The notes under the pieces: model-generated
What the model saw: only the letters and a program-made list of their open reading frames with translations
What the model was told of the DNA's origin: nothing
The model's database searches: none
Origin: Chelydra serpentina
Lineage: Eukaryota > Chordata > Testudines > Chelydridae
Reading direction: 5' to 3'
Assembly (NCBI GenBank): GCA_037349315.1
Contig: JBAIAC010000059.1
Span: 14,168,501 to 14,232,500 of the forward strand
DNA: 64,000 nt
Translations under genes and position numbers: made by a program
Part shown: one piece after another, positions 1 through 9,880 of the stretch
How the letters are laid out: the number at the start of each line of letters is the position of its first letter
How positions within the stretch are numbered: position 1 is the first letter of the stretch

Positions 1-164
1 TATTTCCTATAGAAATGGGGCCAGTATGTCTGACAGTGACCTGAGAAGAGGAGATGCTGCACTCTCCCTACCACAGATACAGTTTAAGGAAGCAGGAATA
101 TATAGGTGCTATGTTATTGTCGCCCCTTCTGATGCTCACGGAACAGTTGTTTTAGAGGTAGTTG
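1..164 (+). CDS. NCR3LG1: NCR3LG1 exon: end of V-set Ig domain (partial)
   Basis: The open frame begins at base 2 and runs to the donor GTTG|GTAAGT at 164/165. It ends in phase 1. It encodes the D-E-F-G strands of a V-set domain: RRGDAALSLPQIQFKEAG, then Y-R-C with the F-strand cysteine, then the G strand GTVVLEVV. The 5' part of the exon is outside the window. Confidence 0.82.
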
Positions 165-3100
165 GTAAGTAGTGGTAGTTGTACCATTTCTTATATATTG
201 CATCACCTGGGGACCTGAAGGCAGAAGATTAGAGTCCATCTTAGTGGTACCAGTTTCCTCACCCCTTCTGAGCCTCTGTGGGGATGGGGTGGGGGTGGGA
301 ATTGCATTATATCAGTGGAATAGTCCTGGCAGCTGGGTAAGCTGTGCTAACATTTATGGTGGTGGTGTGATGAGCCCAGCCTTCTGCATGAGATTTTATA
401 TGGGGATTAGCAGTCTTCATCAGACTAATGTGTTTGAGGTTTAGTCTGGTATTTTTCATCTCTCTCCATCATAGTTGCCTTTAAAAGGGCACAGTCCCTA
501 TTCCTTATTTACTGTCACTTTCCTTGTCACAAGCAGAGAAGACTGCAGTTCATTTCCCCCTGCAACATCTCCATAGTTGTATCAGTCTAAATATTCCCCT
601 TCCATGAATTTTTTGCAGGTGAGGGGAAAATATGGACCTAAATAGCCTGTTTCATAATCTCTAAGGTCTTGGCCAGGTAAGGTTTTCATTATCCAATCCT
701 CAGACTTGCAGTGGCATTTTCAATAGCCAGACATGCTCTAAAGCTGAGAAACTCTATTAATTTCATCGATACTTATTTACAAAGAGCAGAAAATAACAAA
801 ACTACTGAAGTTCTAATGATCATAAATGCTACTTATCTTCTAAAGAATAGTCAGTCCTGTGATCTTGTTTCTGGGAAAAAACGACTATATTAGCAAAAAA
901 CCCAAACAAAACAAACAAAAACAACCAACCCCCCCCCAAACCCCCCACTCCTGCAATAAACATTAAACACTGCACATATCAGACATTTAGGTAGTGTGTG
1001 TATTCAGTGTACATGAACACTGTTAAAGAGCCCGAATATCCCTGATGATGATGACATAACCTTTTTCTCCATACAGCTCAACCAACTGTCAGCCTGTCTC
1101 CAAAGGAAGTTACAATAGAAAGCAACAAGGAGAAGACCCTGTCGTGTGAAGTCAATAAATTCTATCCAAATTCGGTTGACATTAAGTGGATGAAGGCATC
1201 AAAGAATAACCAGGACAGTAGCGTAGCAGCAGAGGATATCCACACAGGAGCCTCTGTAGAAAATGAAGACGGCACATTTAATGTCACTAGCATACTAAGG
1301 CTGCAACCGTCTATGCAAGATAATGGAAATGTCTATAGATGTATTGTGAGTCACAAAACATTTCCTGCCAAGTTACTTCTCAATAGCACCTTGACCGTCA
1401 CAGGTATCCATCCCCTTTAGGGTCTTATCTCCTTTCTTTTGATTTTCATGTGTTCCGGAATGCTGAGGCTAGACCTCTTTTGAAGGAATTTAAACCTTGT
1501 TAACCTTATGCTGTCCCAGCGGTGCAGTGATACCAGGTGTCATCCGAGATAGATAGCAGGGCAGGAGAGCTGGCCATGCAGTGATATTCAGAACAGTCGG
1601 CTTGCTGACATGCCAGCCAGAAAGGGAGTGGGAGGAGCGGCAGAGAAGCCAAGGAGAGTCAGTTCAGTGAAAAGAAGGGGTTGAAACGTGGCAACATTTC
1701 AAAGGTCTGACCTTTTATATCAGGGCTTTTCTGGATGCACCATTTTAGTGCCATATATTTGTGTTGGTAAGATTGGGTGACACATGCCACATTTTAGGGC
1801 CTCTCTGAGCTAATTGAGTTGATCCACAGGTGTGTTTTACAAAAGGCTGTTTTGACCCTTCATTTTATTATCTTCATTTTATAGAATGTTGTTAATATTT
1901 AAGTTTTTAAGTGGGCATTTTGATACCCTTAATGCTGTCTACTTATGGGGAAGGCATTTTGAAGCTGTGATTTGACACAACAGTATGTGCTTGGCAGTTA
2001 TTCTGTGATTTCTTTAGTAGTGTTTTGCTCCTACTTTGACTTTCTTATGACATCAATTTCAAATACTCAGCCAGAAAAAACCTCAGTTAATCACTTACTG
2101 TGAAAGTGTAGGTGCAGTCCGCTAAATTTGTTATTTTAATACGAACAAGCATAGAATCAGAATTTTCTTTATTTTTTTCATTCACAGCTGCCAAGTCAGA
2201 TTTGAACAGTATAATTGGAGCAGTCATTGGGACAATAATAGCCTGTATTATTGTGCTCGGTTTGGGTACTTTCGTGTACTGTAGGTGTTTGAAGAAAAGT
2301 AAGTAGTTTTAAAGGTGCATTGTGCTAAGGATATCTTAATGGCAACTAGTACCTCTTGTGAATGCTTGAATTCTAAGCCTTAACACTAGTGACAAACTAA
2401 CAATAATCAAAACCTCAGAATGTTTGTTATCCACTCATCCATTAAGTGCAGGTTAGTCACGTCTCCCAACTGCGTGAACGCCACACTTTTGCTTCCTTTC
2501 TTATGAAAAAAAACAATGTTTGCTAAATGTGTAAGGTGCCTCTGAAGCCCTTTGGGAAAAATTGCGGTCAAACTATATGTGACTAGAACATTTTGAACAA
2601 CCTGGAACATGATAGCTATCAATCAGGAGAAGTGACAGGATTGGTAAGAAATGCTCTGCTTTCATATACTGTCACAAAGATTTGCTCTTAAAGTCGCCTT
2701 TTATTGGTTTAGTAGATGGAAATTCTTTCACGTAATTCTTTAATAGATGGAAATTATTCTATGAACAGCATCAATAGTAACTGGAACTAACTTAAAGTGG
2801 TAACTTTTAACAGTATGATGATCCATTTTTGTTAGTGTAACTGTGCAGAAAAAACACTGACTCTCACACACACAAAGGGAGAAGTAACTCCTGCCCAGAT
2901 CACCGCCTTCATGAGAGAGATTAATGTAACAGGCTGAAAAGTCAGAGGCTGTAAGTAGTTGACCATATAGTCACTTATCTGCCAAGAACTGTGGATAAGA
3001 AAAAAAACAACAATTGGGGCATTTGAATCAAGGGAACTCAACTGTATGGTTTCTCAGTACAAAAAATTAAAATATAAAATATGACAGCATTGGCAAACAT

Positions 3101-3260
3101 AATTAATTTTGATAGTTTTTAGTGTATTGAAATACAGTGTAATGTTATGCAGCAGAGATAGAAATATTTCAGTTAATTTTTTCACTTGTCTTTCTTCATA
3201 ATGTGGTGCAGCAAGTGACTAATTTACATATTTTTCCTTGCAGTGCCACCTGTGACATGA
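1..3260 (+). CDS. NCR3LG1: NCR3LG1 (B7-H6)-like gene, 3' part, four exons
   Basis: The product is a type I membrane protein of the B7 family; the mammalian protein is a stress- or tumour-induced surface ligand of the NK receptor NKp30. Coding exons are 1-164 (partial), 1077-1403, 2188-2298 and 3244-3260, all joined in phase 1 with GT-AG introns. In order they encode the end of a V-set domain (RGDAALSLP, then YRCYV with the F-strand Cys), a C-set domain (TLSCEV ... YRCIV), a hydrophobic helix and a short basic tail. Similarity to human B7-H6 is clear from memory, for example DGTFNVTS in the C domain and GTVVLEVV at the V/C junction. Position next to KCNJ11 and ABCC8 supports orthology. The signal peptide and V-set start lie left of the window. 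No frameshift or stop breaks the exons, so the gene looks functional. Confidence 0.82.
165..1076 (+). other. NCR3LG1 intron between V-set and C-set exons
   Basis: This intron has canonical GT-AG borders. An A-rich then C-rich low-complexity patch lies at about 893-950. No other element is recognised. Confidence 0.8.
1077..1403 (+). CDS. NCR3LG1: NCR3LG1 exon: C-set Ig domain
   Basis: The acceptor is ATACAG at 1071-1076 and the donor is ACAG|GTATCC. The exon is 327 bp in phase 1/1 and encodes about 109 residues of an Ig constant-type domain. Visible are the B-strand Cys in TLSCEV, the C-strand Trp in IKWMK and the F-strand Cys in VYRCIVSH. There are N-glycosylation sequons in FNVTS and LNSTL. 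The DGTFNVTS block before the E strand is a strong match to B7-H6. Confidence 0.85.
1404..2187 (+). other. NCR3LG1 intron between C-set and TM exons
   Basis: Borders are GTATCC and TTCACAG. The sequence is AT-rich at its 3' end. I see no coding exon or identifiable repeat. Confidence 0.75.
2188..2298 (+). CDS. NCR3LG1: NCR3LG1 exon: transmembrane segment
   Basis: The acceptor is TTCACAG and the donor is AAAA|GTAAGT, phase 1/1. The exon encodes a short stalk (AAKSDLNS), a hydrophobic helix (IIGAVIGTIIACIIVLGLG) and a basic, Cys-containing juxtamembrane stretch (YCRCLKK). The human helix carries a charged or polar surface, but no charged residue sits inside this one. Confidence 0.78.
2299..3243 (+). 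other. Last NCR3LG1 intron
   Basis: The donor is GTAAGT and the acceptor CTTGCAG. No convincing exon or repeat is visible. Confidence 0.6.
3244..3260 (+). CDS. NCR3LG1: Putative NCR3LG1 terminal exon (tail MPPVT, stop TGA)
   Basis: A pyrimidine-rich acceptor ending TTGCAG precedes 3244. With the phase-1 base from the previous exon it reads Met-Pro-Pro-Val-Thr then TGA at 3258-3260. This gives a cytoplasmic tail of about ten residues. The human protein has a long tail with a Gag-like segment, so either the tail is short in this lineage or the true terminal exon differs. Repeat-like DNA begins directly after the stop. The frame and acceptor are seen; use of this exon is inferred. Confidence 0.5.
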
Positions 3261-3860
3261 CAGTCCATATTTATTATAGAAATATGCCTATTATATGAAT
3301 ATAGCATAACTAATATATATTTTATGCAAGATGACTCGTGTAAGATATTATTGGAAAGGTTATGATTTACTGAATGTGATTATCCAATTTGTATGCATGT
3401 ATCATTTCTGTATCTGGAGTTAGGAATATCGACAACAGTGGTTATACGTGGAGACACCCACCAGAGAATAAGCAATCAGCCTTGATGGGCCATTAGGAAA
3501 AGACAATGAGTCTTTAAAGATGTGGATCTCCCACCTTCTGGGAGTTCCTTCCTGTGGACATTGCAAATAAACCTGGTTTCATAGTTGTTTTGACACTGCT
3601 AGGTCACTGGACAATGTCACCTGGTACAAAGTACAGTAACTCCTCACTTAAAGTCGTCCTGGTTAACGTTGTTTCGTTGTTACGTTGCTGATCAATTAGG
3701 GAACATGCTCATTTAACGTTGAGCAATGCTCCATTGTTATGTTGTTTGGCTGCCTGCTTTCTCCACAGCATCCCTATGCCCCCTCCCCTCTCCACAGCAC
3801 CGCCCGCCGGCAGACCCCAAGGATCAGCGCCTGCCCCCTCCTCCCCTGCCTCCTGCTCGC

Positions 3861-4160
3861 GGCAATCAGCTGGCTGGCGGTGTTTTGGAGCAGAAGGGAG
3901 GGGGGAGGAGCGAGGACTCCGCGCGCAGGCTCCCCCTCCCTCTCCTGCTTTCTCAAATGCGCCAGCCAGCTGATTGCCGCGGGCAGGAGGCGGGAGGGAG
4001 GGGGCAGGTGCGCCGAGTCCTTGCTCCTCCCCCCTACCTCCTAAACACCGCAAGCCAGCTGATTGCCCCGGGGAAGGAGGGAGGGGGGAGGAGCGAGGAC
4101 TCGGCACGCCTTCCACCCTCCCCCCGCCTCCTGCCCACGGCAATCAGCTGGCTGGTGGCG
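3861..4160. repeat. Alternating inverted units inside the Tigger-like element
   Basis: The motif AATCAGCTGGCTGG occurs at about 3864 and 4142 in plus orientation, and as CCAGC(C)AGCTGATT at about 3963 and 4054 in minus orientation. Each is embedded in a similar GC-rich flank of about 90 bp. The order is plus, minus, minus, plus. Confidence 0.7.
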
Positions 4161-4614
4161 TTGAGAAGGCAGGGGAGGGAGCGGGAGCCTGTGCGTGGAG
4201 TCCTCGCTTATCCCCGCTCCCTCCTGCCTCCTAAACAGTACCGGATTCACCATGGCGCCGGGCCCACGGTTCAAAGGGGCCCCGGCTCAGCCCGCTCTTC
4301 TCCGCTCCCCACCCCATGGGGGCAGAAGCTTAGTACCGCCGGCTCCTGCTGCAGCAGGGCTCTGCCAGCAGCCAAGCTCCTCCCTCGCCTCCCCCCAGCG
4401 TGCTACGTTCCCTCCCCTCCCCCTCTCTCCCTGCCCATCAGCTGCTTGCTGGCAGGAGGGAGGAGGAGGAGCAGAGCCTCAGTGCGCTCGTTGCTTGGGG
4501 GAGAGAAAGAGGAGAAGAGGCGGGGGGCGGGGCCTTGGGGAAGGGGCTGGAATCGGGGCATGCCCCCTCCAGCCCCCTGCCGGGAGCACCCCCATAACCC
4601 CAGCCCACACCCCC

Positions 4615-4730
4615 AGCCCTCTGCCCTGACCCTTGCACCTCCCTCACACCTCCCCAGCCCCCTGCCCTGACCCCTGCACCCCCTCACACCTCCCCAGCCC
4701 CCTGCCCTGACTCCTGCACCCCTCACACAT
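4615..4730. repeat. C-rich tandem repeat, unit about 45 bp
   Basis: Blocks of the type CAGCCCCCTGCCCTGAC followed by TGCACC and CTCACAC recur about three times with small differences. Confidence 0.7.
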
Positions 4731-5766
4731 ACCAAGATTAAATTGCTTGTTTAAAATTGTTTAAAATGTATATAAAGCCTTTTGTCTGGCAAATTTTTTT
4801 TTTCCTGGAACGTAACCCCCCACCCCATTTACATTAATTCTTATGGGAAAATTGGATTCGCTTAACATCGTTTCACTTGCATTTTTCAGGAACATAACTA
4901 CAACGTTAAGTGAGGAGCTACTGTACCACGTTGGACACTGCTGGTACTTTTCCACTGGAGACAAAGGCTTCCTGCCTTATGTAAATTCTGTTTAAGGCTG
5001 GGGAGTAAGACAAACAGGACTCTTCTCCATTACCTTCCTGCCCAAGAAGAAAGTCTGCTGAAAGTACCCGAAGAGACAAAGGAACTGAGCTAAGGGGAAG
5101 GCCAGGGCTGAGTCCAGGCTGAGACAGAGGGGGGTCCAGGTTGTAAAGAGAGGTAACTGGAACGCTAAGCTACAGAAACTCTGCAACTTGCCTAAAACAA
5201 CATTTACAAGAGAAATTACATTTTGTAACCTGTGTCTTGAGTGTATTAGGCTTAGTTTACGTGTTTGGTTTTATTTGCTCAGTAATCTGCCTTGTTCTGT
5301 TTGCTCTCCCTTATAATCACTTAAAATTTTAGTTAATAAAATATTTCTTATTTATAACATAACCCACTTTGTGCAATTCATATCTGTGGGGTGTGGGGGC
5401 GGGGGGGGGGAAGAAGCTGTGCATATCTCGCTCCACATTGAGGGAGAGGGTGATTTTTATGTGCTTACGCTGTACAGATTTCTCTCTACAGCGCAAGACA
5501 ATATTATTTTGGGACTACACCCCAAAAGGGATGTGCACATGAGTGCTGGGTATAATCCCCGAGCTGAGTCTTCCCACAGAGAGCTGGTTGCAGTCTGTGT
5601 CTGCAGCTTGGTGTGGCCTTACCTGTGTGTGTGCCAGAGAAGGCTTGAGAGCCTGGCACAGCAAAAACAGGGTGAGGAAACCCAGGCTGGTGGAAAGGGT
5701 GGGCTCAGTGGGATTCCACATCAAGTGGCATCCTGGATCCGGGGGTCCAACCCGTCACACTACCAA

Positions 5767-7521
5767 CAATAATACCATTCGTAGGGAATGCGTAAATGAA
5801 GCATTTGGAAGATGCTTCTTTGCATTGCCAGATTTCAGGCTTTCGTCCAAAACCCTTAACTGTGGCCTTTTTTCTAAAGAGAAAATTTACTCTTGGAACA
5901 GTGAAAAAGGTGCCCTCAAATGAGATGGGGAAAGTGCTGCTCTCCTGACTATGTCAAAGAATTTTCAGTTTCAGATACATTTGAAGTCACTAGGTAATGG
6001 CATGTTCCATGCGTATTCATGTATCTCCAGATGTGCATGAGCTTGACAAGGCAAAGCGCTCTTTTGAAGTGACTCATAAGGCTCTTCAGCAACATCCTGC
6101 TGTTCAGTCAAGAACATTGAAGGTCGTAGGTAAGCAAAGTGCTTTACAGTATGTGAAGGGGTTGGGTTAGCTTCTGCAAGTGCAGCAGGTTTCCTGTTGA
6201 CAGGTTCATAGCTCAGCTGGCATTACAATAAAACATTTCTCAAAATGAATATTGAGTCCAGCTCCACACTGCAAATCCTCATGATGGGAAATTCAGGCAG
6301 TAATTTGGTTTTTTTGCTTCAGGGTATTGAGGCTGGGTGTTTTTTTCTGGGGGTAAGAGCCATTTGCTCTGACCCAGGCTTCCTTTCCTGGATGATCTCT
6401 GGGCTTTAGTTATCCTTATCTGAACACATAGCATTGCCGGTGGTAAGATAACAGGTCCTGCCTATGTGCCTATGTTGTTATATCAGTACTGAATTCCCCG
6501 GCATCTAGTCATTCTCCCTGTTCCCTGCCTCTCCCGTATAAGATGTTAAAGTCACAAAGCGTTTCGCTAGTTTGCATTTGAAATTCCCAGAAACATGGAT
6601 GCTTGAGAATGACAGGTCCTTTTAAGTATTCATAAGTATCATTGTACTTCTTGCAATGGAGAACTCAAAGGGTACACTTGAGATGGACATAGAGTCTAAA
6701 GGAATTACAGATGGTGGGAAGTCTGCCTGGCTAGTATACTGGCCTACCACCCTAATGAGGGCATGGTCTGTGAATTGGTGGCATGTTTAACTGAAATAAA
6801 TGGCAAAAGCTCCTTCTACCAACAATGGCCCAATCCATCACGTTCTCCTCCTCAGGCACAGGGGATAGAGAACCTAGTGGACAATGTAAGAGGAGGCAAT
6901 ATTGCTTGCGCAGCATCATCCTCCCACTTTGAGTTTAGGAGTCTTGGTGTGGGATCAGGGATGTGCGTGTTGGGAGGGGTTGGTGCAGGCAGGATATATA
7001 TAGTTCCACCATCACTCCTGTATGGAAAGAATCCACACAAAAGTTAATACTGTCAACTGTTGCACAAAGCCCATATGGCTGGGGAAGCTCCTTGAAGGTG
7101 GCAGTGGGGGTTTTGTTGTTCCCTGGCAGGTACAGCATCTGGAGAAGCCTACAGGGACCAGAGAAGGTACATAAACAGACAAGCCTCCCACATGGGTGGA
7201 CGTGGGCTCCAGATTACCCAGCAGAATTTGAGATTTTTGGGACTGAAATCCATCTCTGTTCCACAGGCAGAGGTAGCAAACTCTGGCCTTTCCACCCCTG
7301 TGTCTGCAAGAATGATCTAGTCTAGTAGCAACTCCACAAGGGGAACCTGCATAGGAACGATTAGAGTCTATTCAACTTGCCTTCAGTTAATTTATATATC
7401 ATTAAAAGGCAACCATCACATATGAACAGTAAAAAATGAATAATAAATGAAAAATGTTCTAGTATATAGTAAATGCATCTCATTAATGAAATGGCCCAGC
7501 TGCTGAGGCTTTTATTTGTAA
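5767..7521. other. Intergenic spacer, mostly unassigned
   Basis: There is no gene that I recognise. The only notable piece is a short Ig-like fragment at 5998-6128, listed separately. The open frames at 6763-7325 show no family features. Confidence 0.5.
5998..6128 (+). pseudogene. Possible decayed Ig-domain exon fragment
   Basis: A short open frame ends EVTHKALQQHPAVQSR, then TLKVV, followed by the donor-like G|GTAAGC in phase 1, the phase used by Ig exons. The pattern VTHKAL..P followed by a G-strand-like T-L-K-V resembles the F-G strands of a C-type Ig domain. The F-strand Cys is absent (Ser-Phe instead) and a stop lies just upstream. This is weak evidence and it may be chance. Confidence 0.2.
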
Positions 7522-7863
7522 TCCTGTTTCCTGAGAATTGTATCTTTCTCTGGCCTTGGGCCATCTAGTCAAGAAACAATAAACACTTTGAAGACACAGT
7601 GCATTACCAGAAACCCAAAGGCTGGTGAGGATGTGACCCTTCACTGTTTTGTACATGGAAGGAATGCAGATGAAAGCTATGTTTTCTGGTATAAGGGAAA
7701 ACATCCCATTGAAAAAAGAATAGAAAATGCTGACTGTGAGGGTGGTTTTATCTCCTCTGTAACTTTAAAAATTGAAGAACAGGAGAAGGAATGCAAGATC
7801 AGATGTGAGGTTTATTGTGACAATGAATCTTTGGAGGATACATACATTTTAAAACTTGGGTGA
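7522..7863 (+). CDS. Orphan Ig-like domain open frame
   Basis: An open frame from 7522 to the TGA at 7861-7863 contains a plausible Ig fold: GEDVTLHC (B-strand Cys), then VFWYKG (C-strand Trp), then SSVTLKIEEQEKE before IRCEV (F-strand Cys) and a G-strand-like TYILKLG just before the stop. Possible acceptors are CATCTAG at 7562-7568 and ACACAG at 7594-7599; the first would give phase 2 and the second phase 0, so neither fits the usual phase-1 Ig exon. There is no membrane segment. It lies on the same strand and about 4.3 kb downstream of NCR3LG1. It could be a terminal exon of an unseen or alternative transcript, or a relic of a duplicated Ig gene. I cannot name the family. Confidence 0.4.
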   Translation, partial: SCFLRIVSFSGLGPSSQETINTLKTQCITRNPKAGEDVTLHCFVHGRNADESYVFWYKGKHPIEKRIENADCEGGFISSVTLKIEEQEKECKIRCEVYCDNESLEDTYILKLG

Positions 7864-8800
7864 TCTCCATTGAGTGAAGATGGCAGACCTTAAACAGCAA
7901 CTCTATTGCTGTGTTTCAAAGTGAATAGTTACTCTGTTTCTTTGTTAAACTGCTTTCTAGGATACAATCTTTCAGAGTATATAATATAAATGCCATGTAT
8001 GTCATTCATCATGAGAACTAGAGTTTGAAAAAAAGATGGGCTGGCTCAAACTCAGGCCAAAACTCAAGGCCGTTTGCAGGTTTGAAATGGTGTGGAACAC
8101 ATCTGTTTTCCCAACGAATATTTTTGAGTTTGATTTTTTTCACTAAAGACTGTAATGATCCTGTAATACGAGAACAAAGGTAATTTTAAAGCTAACAGTT
8201 TTAATTAATTAAAATTAAAATGTATGTTCACTGGGACTTGGACAAATTATTGTGTTTTTAAAAACTGCATTGGTATCTTGGTAAGTTTTCATTGTAATAA
8301 TGGGGGCAGATAGTCTAGGAGTGAATTTGAAGGTAATCATCTTTGTATAACTAAAAGGCTTCTATGTTCTAACCTGCATAAAGTTATTTTTACAGTATGA
8401 TGTAAATTACTCAGAAAGGTACCTGTAAACTTTCCATAAATCCTTGAAAATGTTTCTTTATAAAATCTTAAACAATGAAGATAGGAATTGATACTATATT
8501 TGACGAAATTAAGGAATTCTGGTAATGTGTTTATGATGATTTTCAATGATTCTGTGCACACACAGCTCTCATTGATTTCTGTACTGACATAATACTGGCA
8601 TGCAAGACTGAAAAATCAAATAATCTTTCAAAAGGTCTGGTAATCCCAAAAATCGCTAGCAGCTTCAATTAGGGATACTTTGACAATTAGACCATTAGTT
8701 GTTTTAGATGTAGGAAACCTTTCAAAATACAAATATTTATGGTGCTGTATTATAATCTGAAACAGTGATGATTCCTGCATGAATCTACTCTATAGTCTGC

Positions 8801-8829
8801 AAAAAAAAAACAAAAAAAAAAAAAAAAAA
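8801..8829. repeat. Poly-A tract
   Basis: A-run with a single C interruption. Confidence 0.95.
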
Positions 8830-9851
8830 CCACCCATATGAAATGGAGAAAAAACCTTACCATAGGAACTGTCATTCTTACAAATGCTCATGATGTCTTC
8901 AGAATATTTTGGAGTGTAAAGTAGTTGGTTAAAATTTCTAGCCCCAGGCTCTGGGGCTTTGAAGTGAAATTGAACAGTTTTACCTTTTATATACTGTTAA
9001 AGAGACTCTTTAAGAGTTAGAGATTAATTTAAACAAATATATCTTTCAGGCACCATATACATAAGCCCAATACATTAACTAGGACACTTCTAACAGTGGA
9101 ATGCTCACATATAGACAGGGCCTCAGTTTCCCTGTAACAGTCAGAGGTAAATTTCAGATAAGATTTTGCTTATTCCCTAGGGTTTCTAGTTACCTATTGG
9201 AAATTCTACAGACTTCAGACAATTCTTGTAAATTGAATCTATCTACCATTAATGAAGTCTTTGATATTACTCCTACAGAGTAGATAAATATGTTACCAAA
9301 CGGGGTTTTATTTTTGTGACCTTCCCTATTAAAATCAATGATCACTTCAGAGAAACAATTTTCTGGACAATTTACAATTCATTGACCTCTCCCTATTCCC
9401 TTATCCATCTACACTCCACCTGAGAAATATGCTAACCTTACCCTTACTCCCCAGGCTGGTTCTCTCTTTTTCTTTACCAGACACTCCCTATCTCCCCTTT
9501 ACTGCCAATCACTAACCTTTTGCCATTGGATCCATCTTCCCACTCAGCCTGTCTTCCAAACTACTTGTTTCTAACCCAACAGCAGAGCTACTCACATCTC
9601 CACTGTTCCCCCCCCCCACCCAAAAAAAACAAACAAACCCCCAACAACCCTTCCAGGGCTAATTCTCCAAATCAGCAAAGGGGTGTTGAGAGTATTAGCC
9701 ACCCACATCCTACCCCAGTGTTGTGTGTGCATTCCAGTAGCTTTTGGGGTTAAAAATTTAATTATCTTAAATGAACAGGGCCTCAAACAAAAGACATTGT
9801 TCAATTTGTTTACATATCTGTGAGATTATTTACCAGCTTCTCAGGGCAAAG

Positions 9852-9880
9852 AGAAAAAGAAAAGAAAAGAAAAGAAAAAC
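9852..9880. repeat. (AAAAG)n microsatellite
   Basis: About five units of AAAAG. Confidence 0.85.

Larger units (their letters stand above)
3634..4923. mobile_element. Tigger/pogo-like non-autonomous DNA transposon with TA target duplication
   Basis: The terminal inverted repeats are CAGTAACTCCTCACTTAA at the left (3634) and the complement of CAGTAGCTCCTCACTTAA at the right (ending 4923), with one mismatch. TA flanks both ends (3632-3633, 4924-4925), as expected for Tc1/mariner-pogo elements. The interior is very GC-rich and contains no transposase frame. It holds four related units of about 90-100 bp in alternating orientation and a C-rich tandem array near 4619-4728. Many long open frames here are by-products of base composition. 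Confidence 0.75.
3261..5766 (+). mobile_element. Dispersed turtle retroelement-like repeat, split by a DNA transposon
   Basis: From just after the NCR3LG1 stop to about 3631, and again from about 4926 to 5766, the sequence resembles a high-copy family I recall from turtle genomes. The block ends near a CCCGTCACAC motif, has A/T-rich 5' sequence, an internal region with AGTTAATAAAA near 5333, and no long ORF. The two halves read on across the insertion at 3634-4923. The class (LTR-like or other retroelement) is not settled. If this is right, the AATAAA at 3566 belongs to the repeat and not to NCR3LG1. Confidence 0.45.

Noticed and set aside
3566..3571. AATAAA as the NCR3LG1 poly(A) signal
   Set aside because: It probably lies within a dispersed repeat. 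It cannot be assigned without transcript data, so it is not listed as a feature.
3709..4735. Several long overlapping Pro/Gly-rich frames on both strands
   Set aside because: They lie wholly inside the GC-rich Tigger-like element and have only compositional openness.
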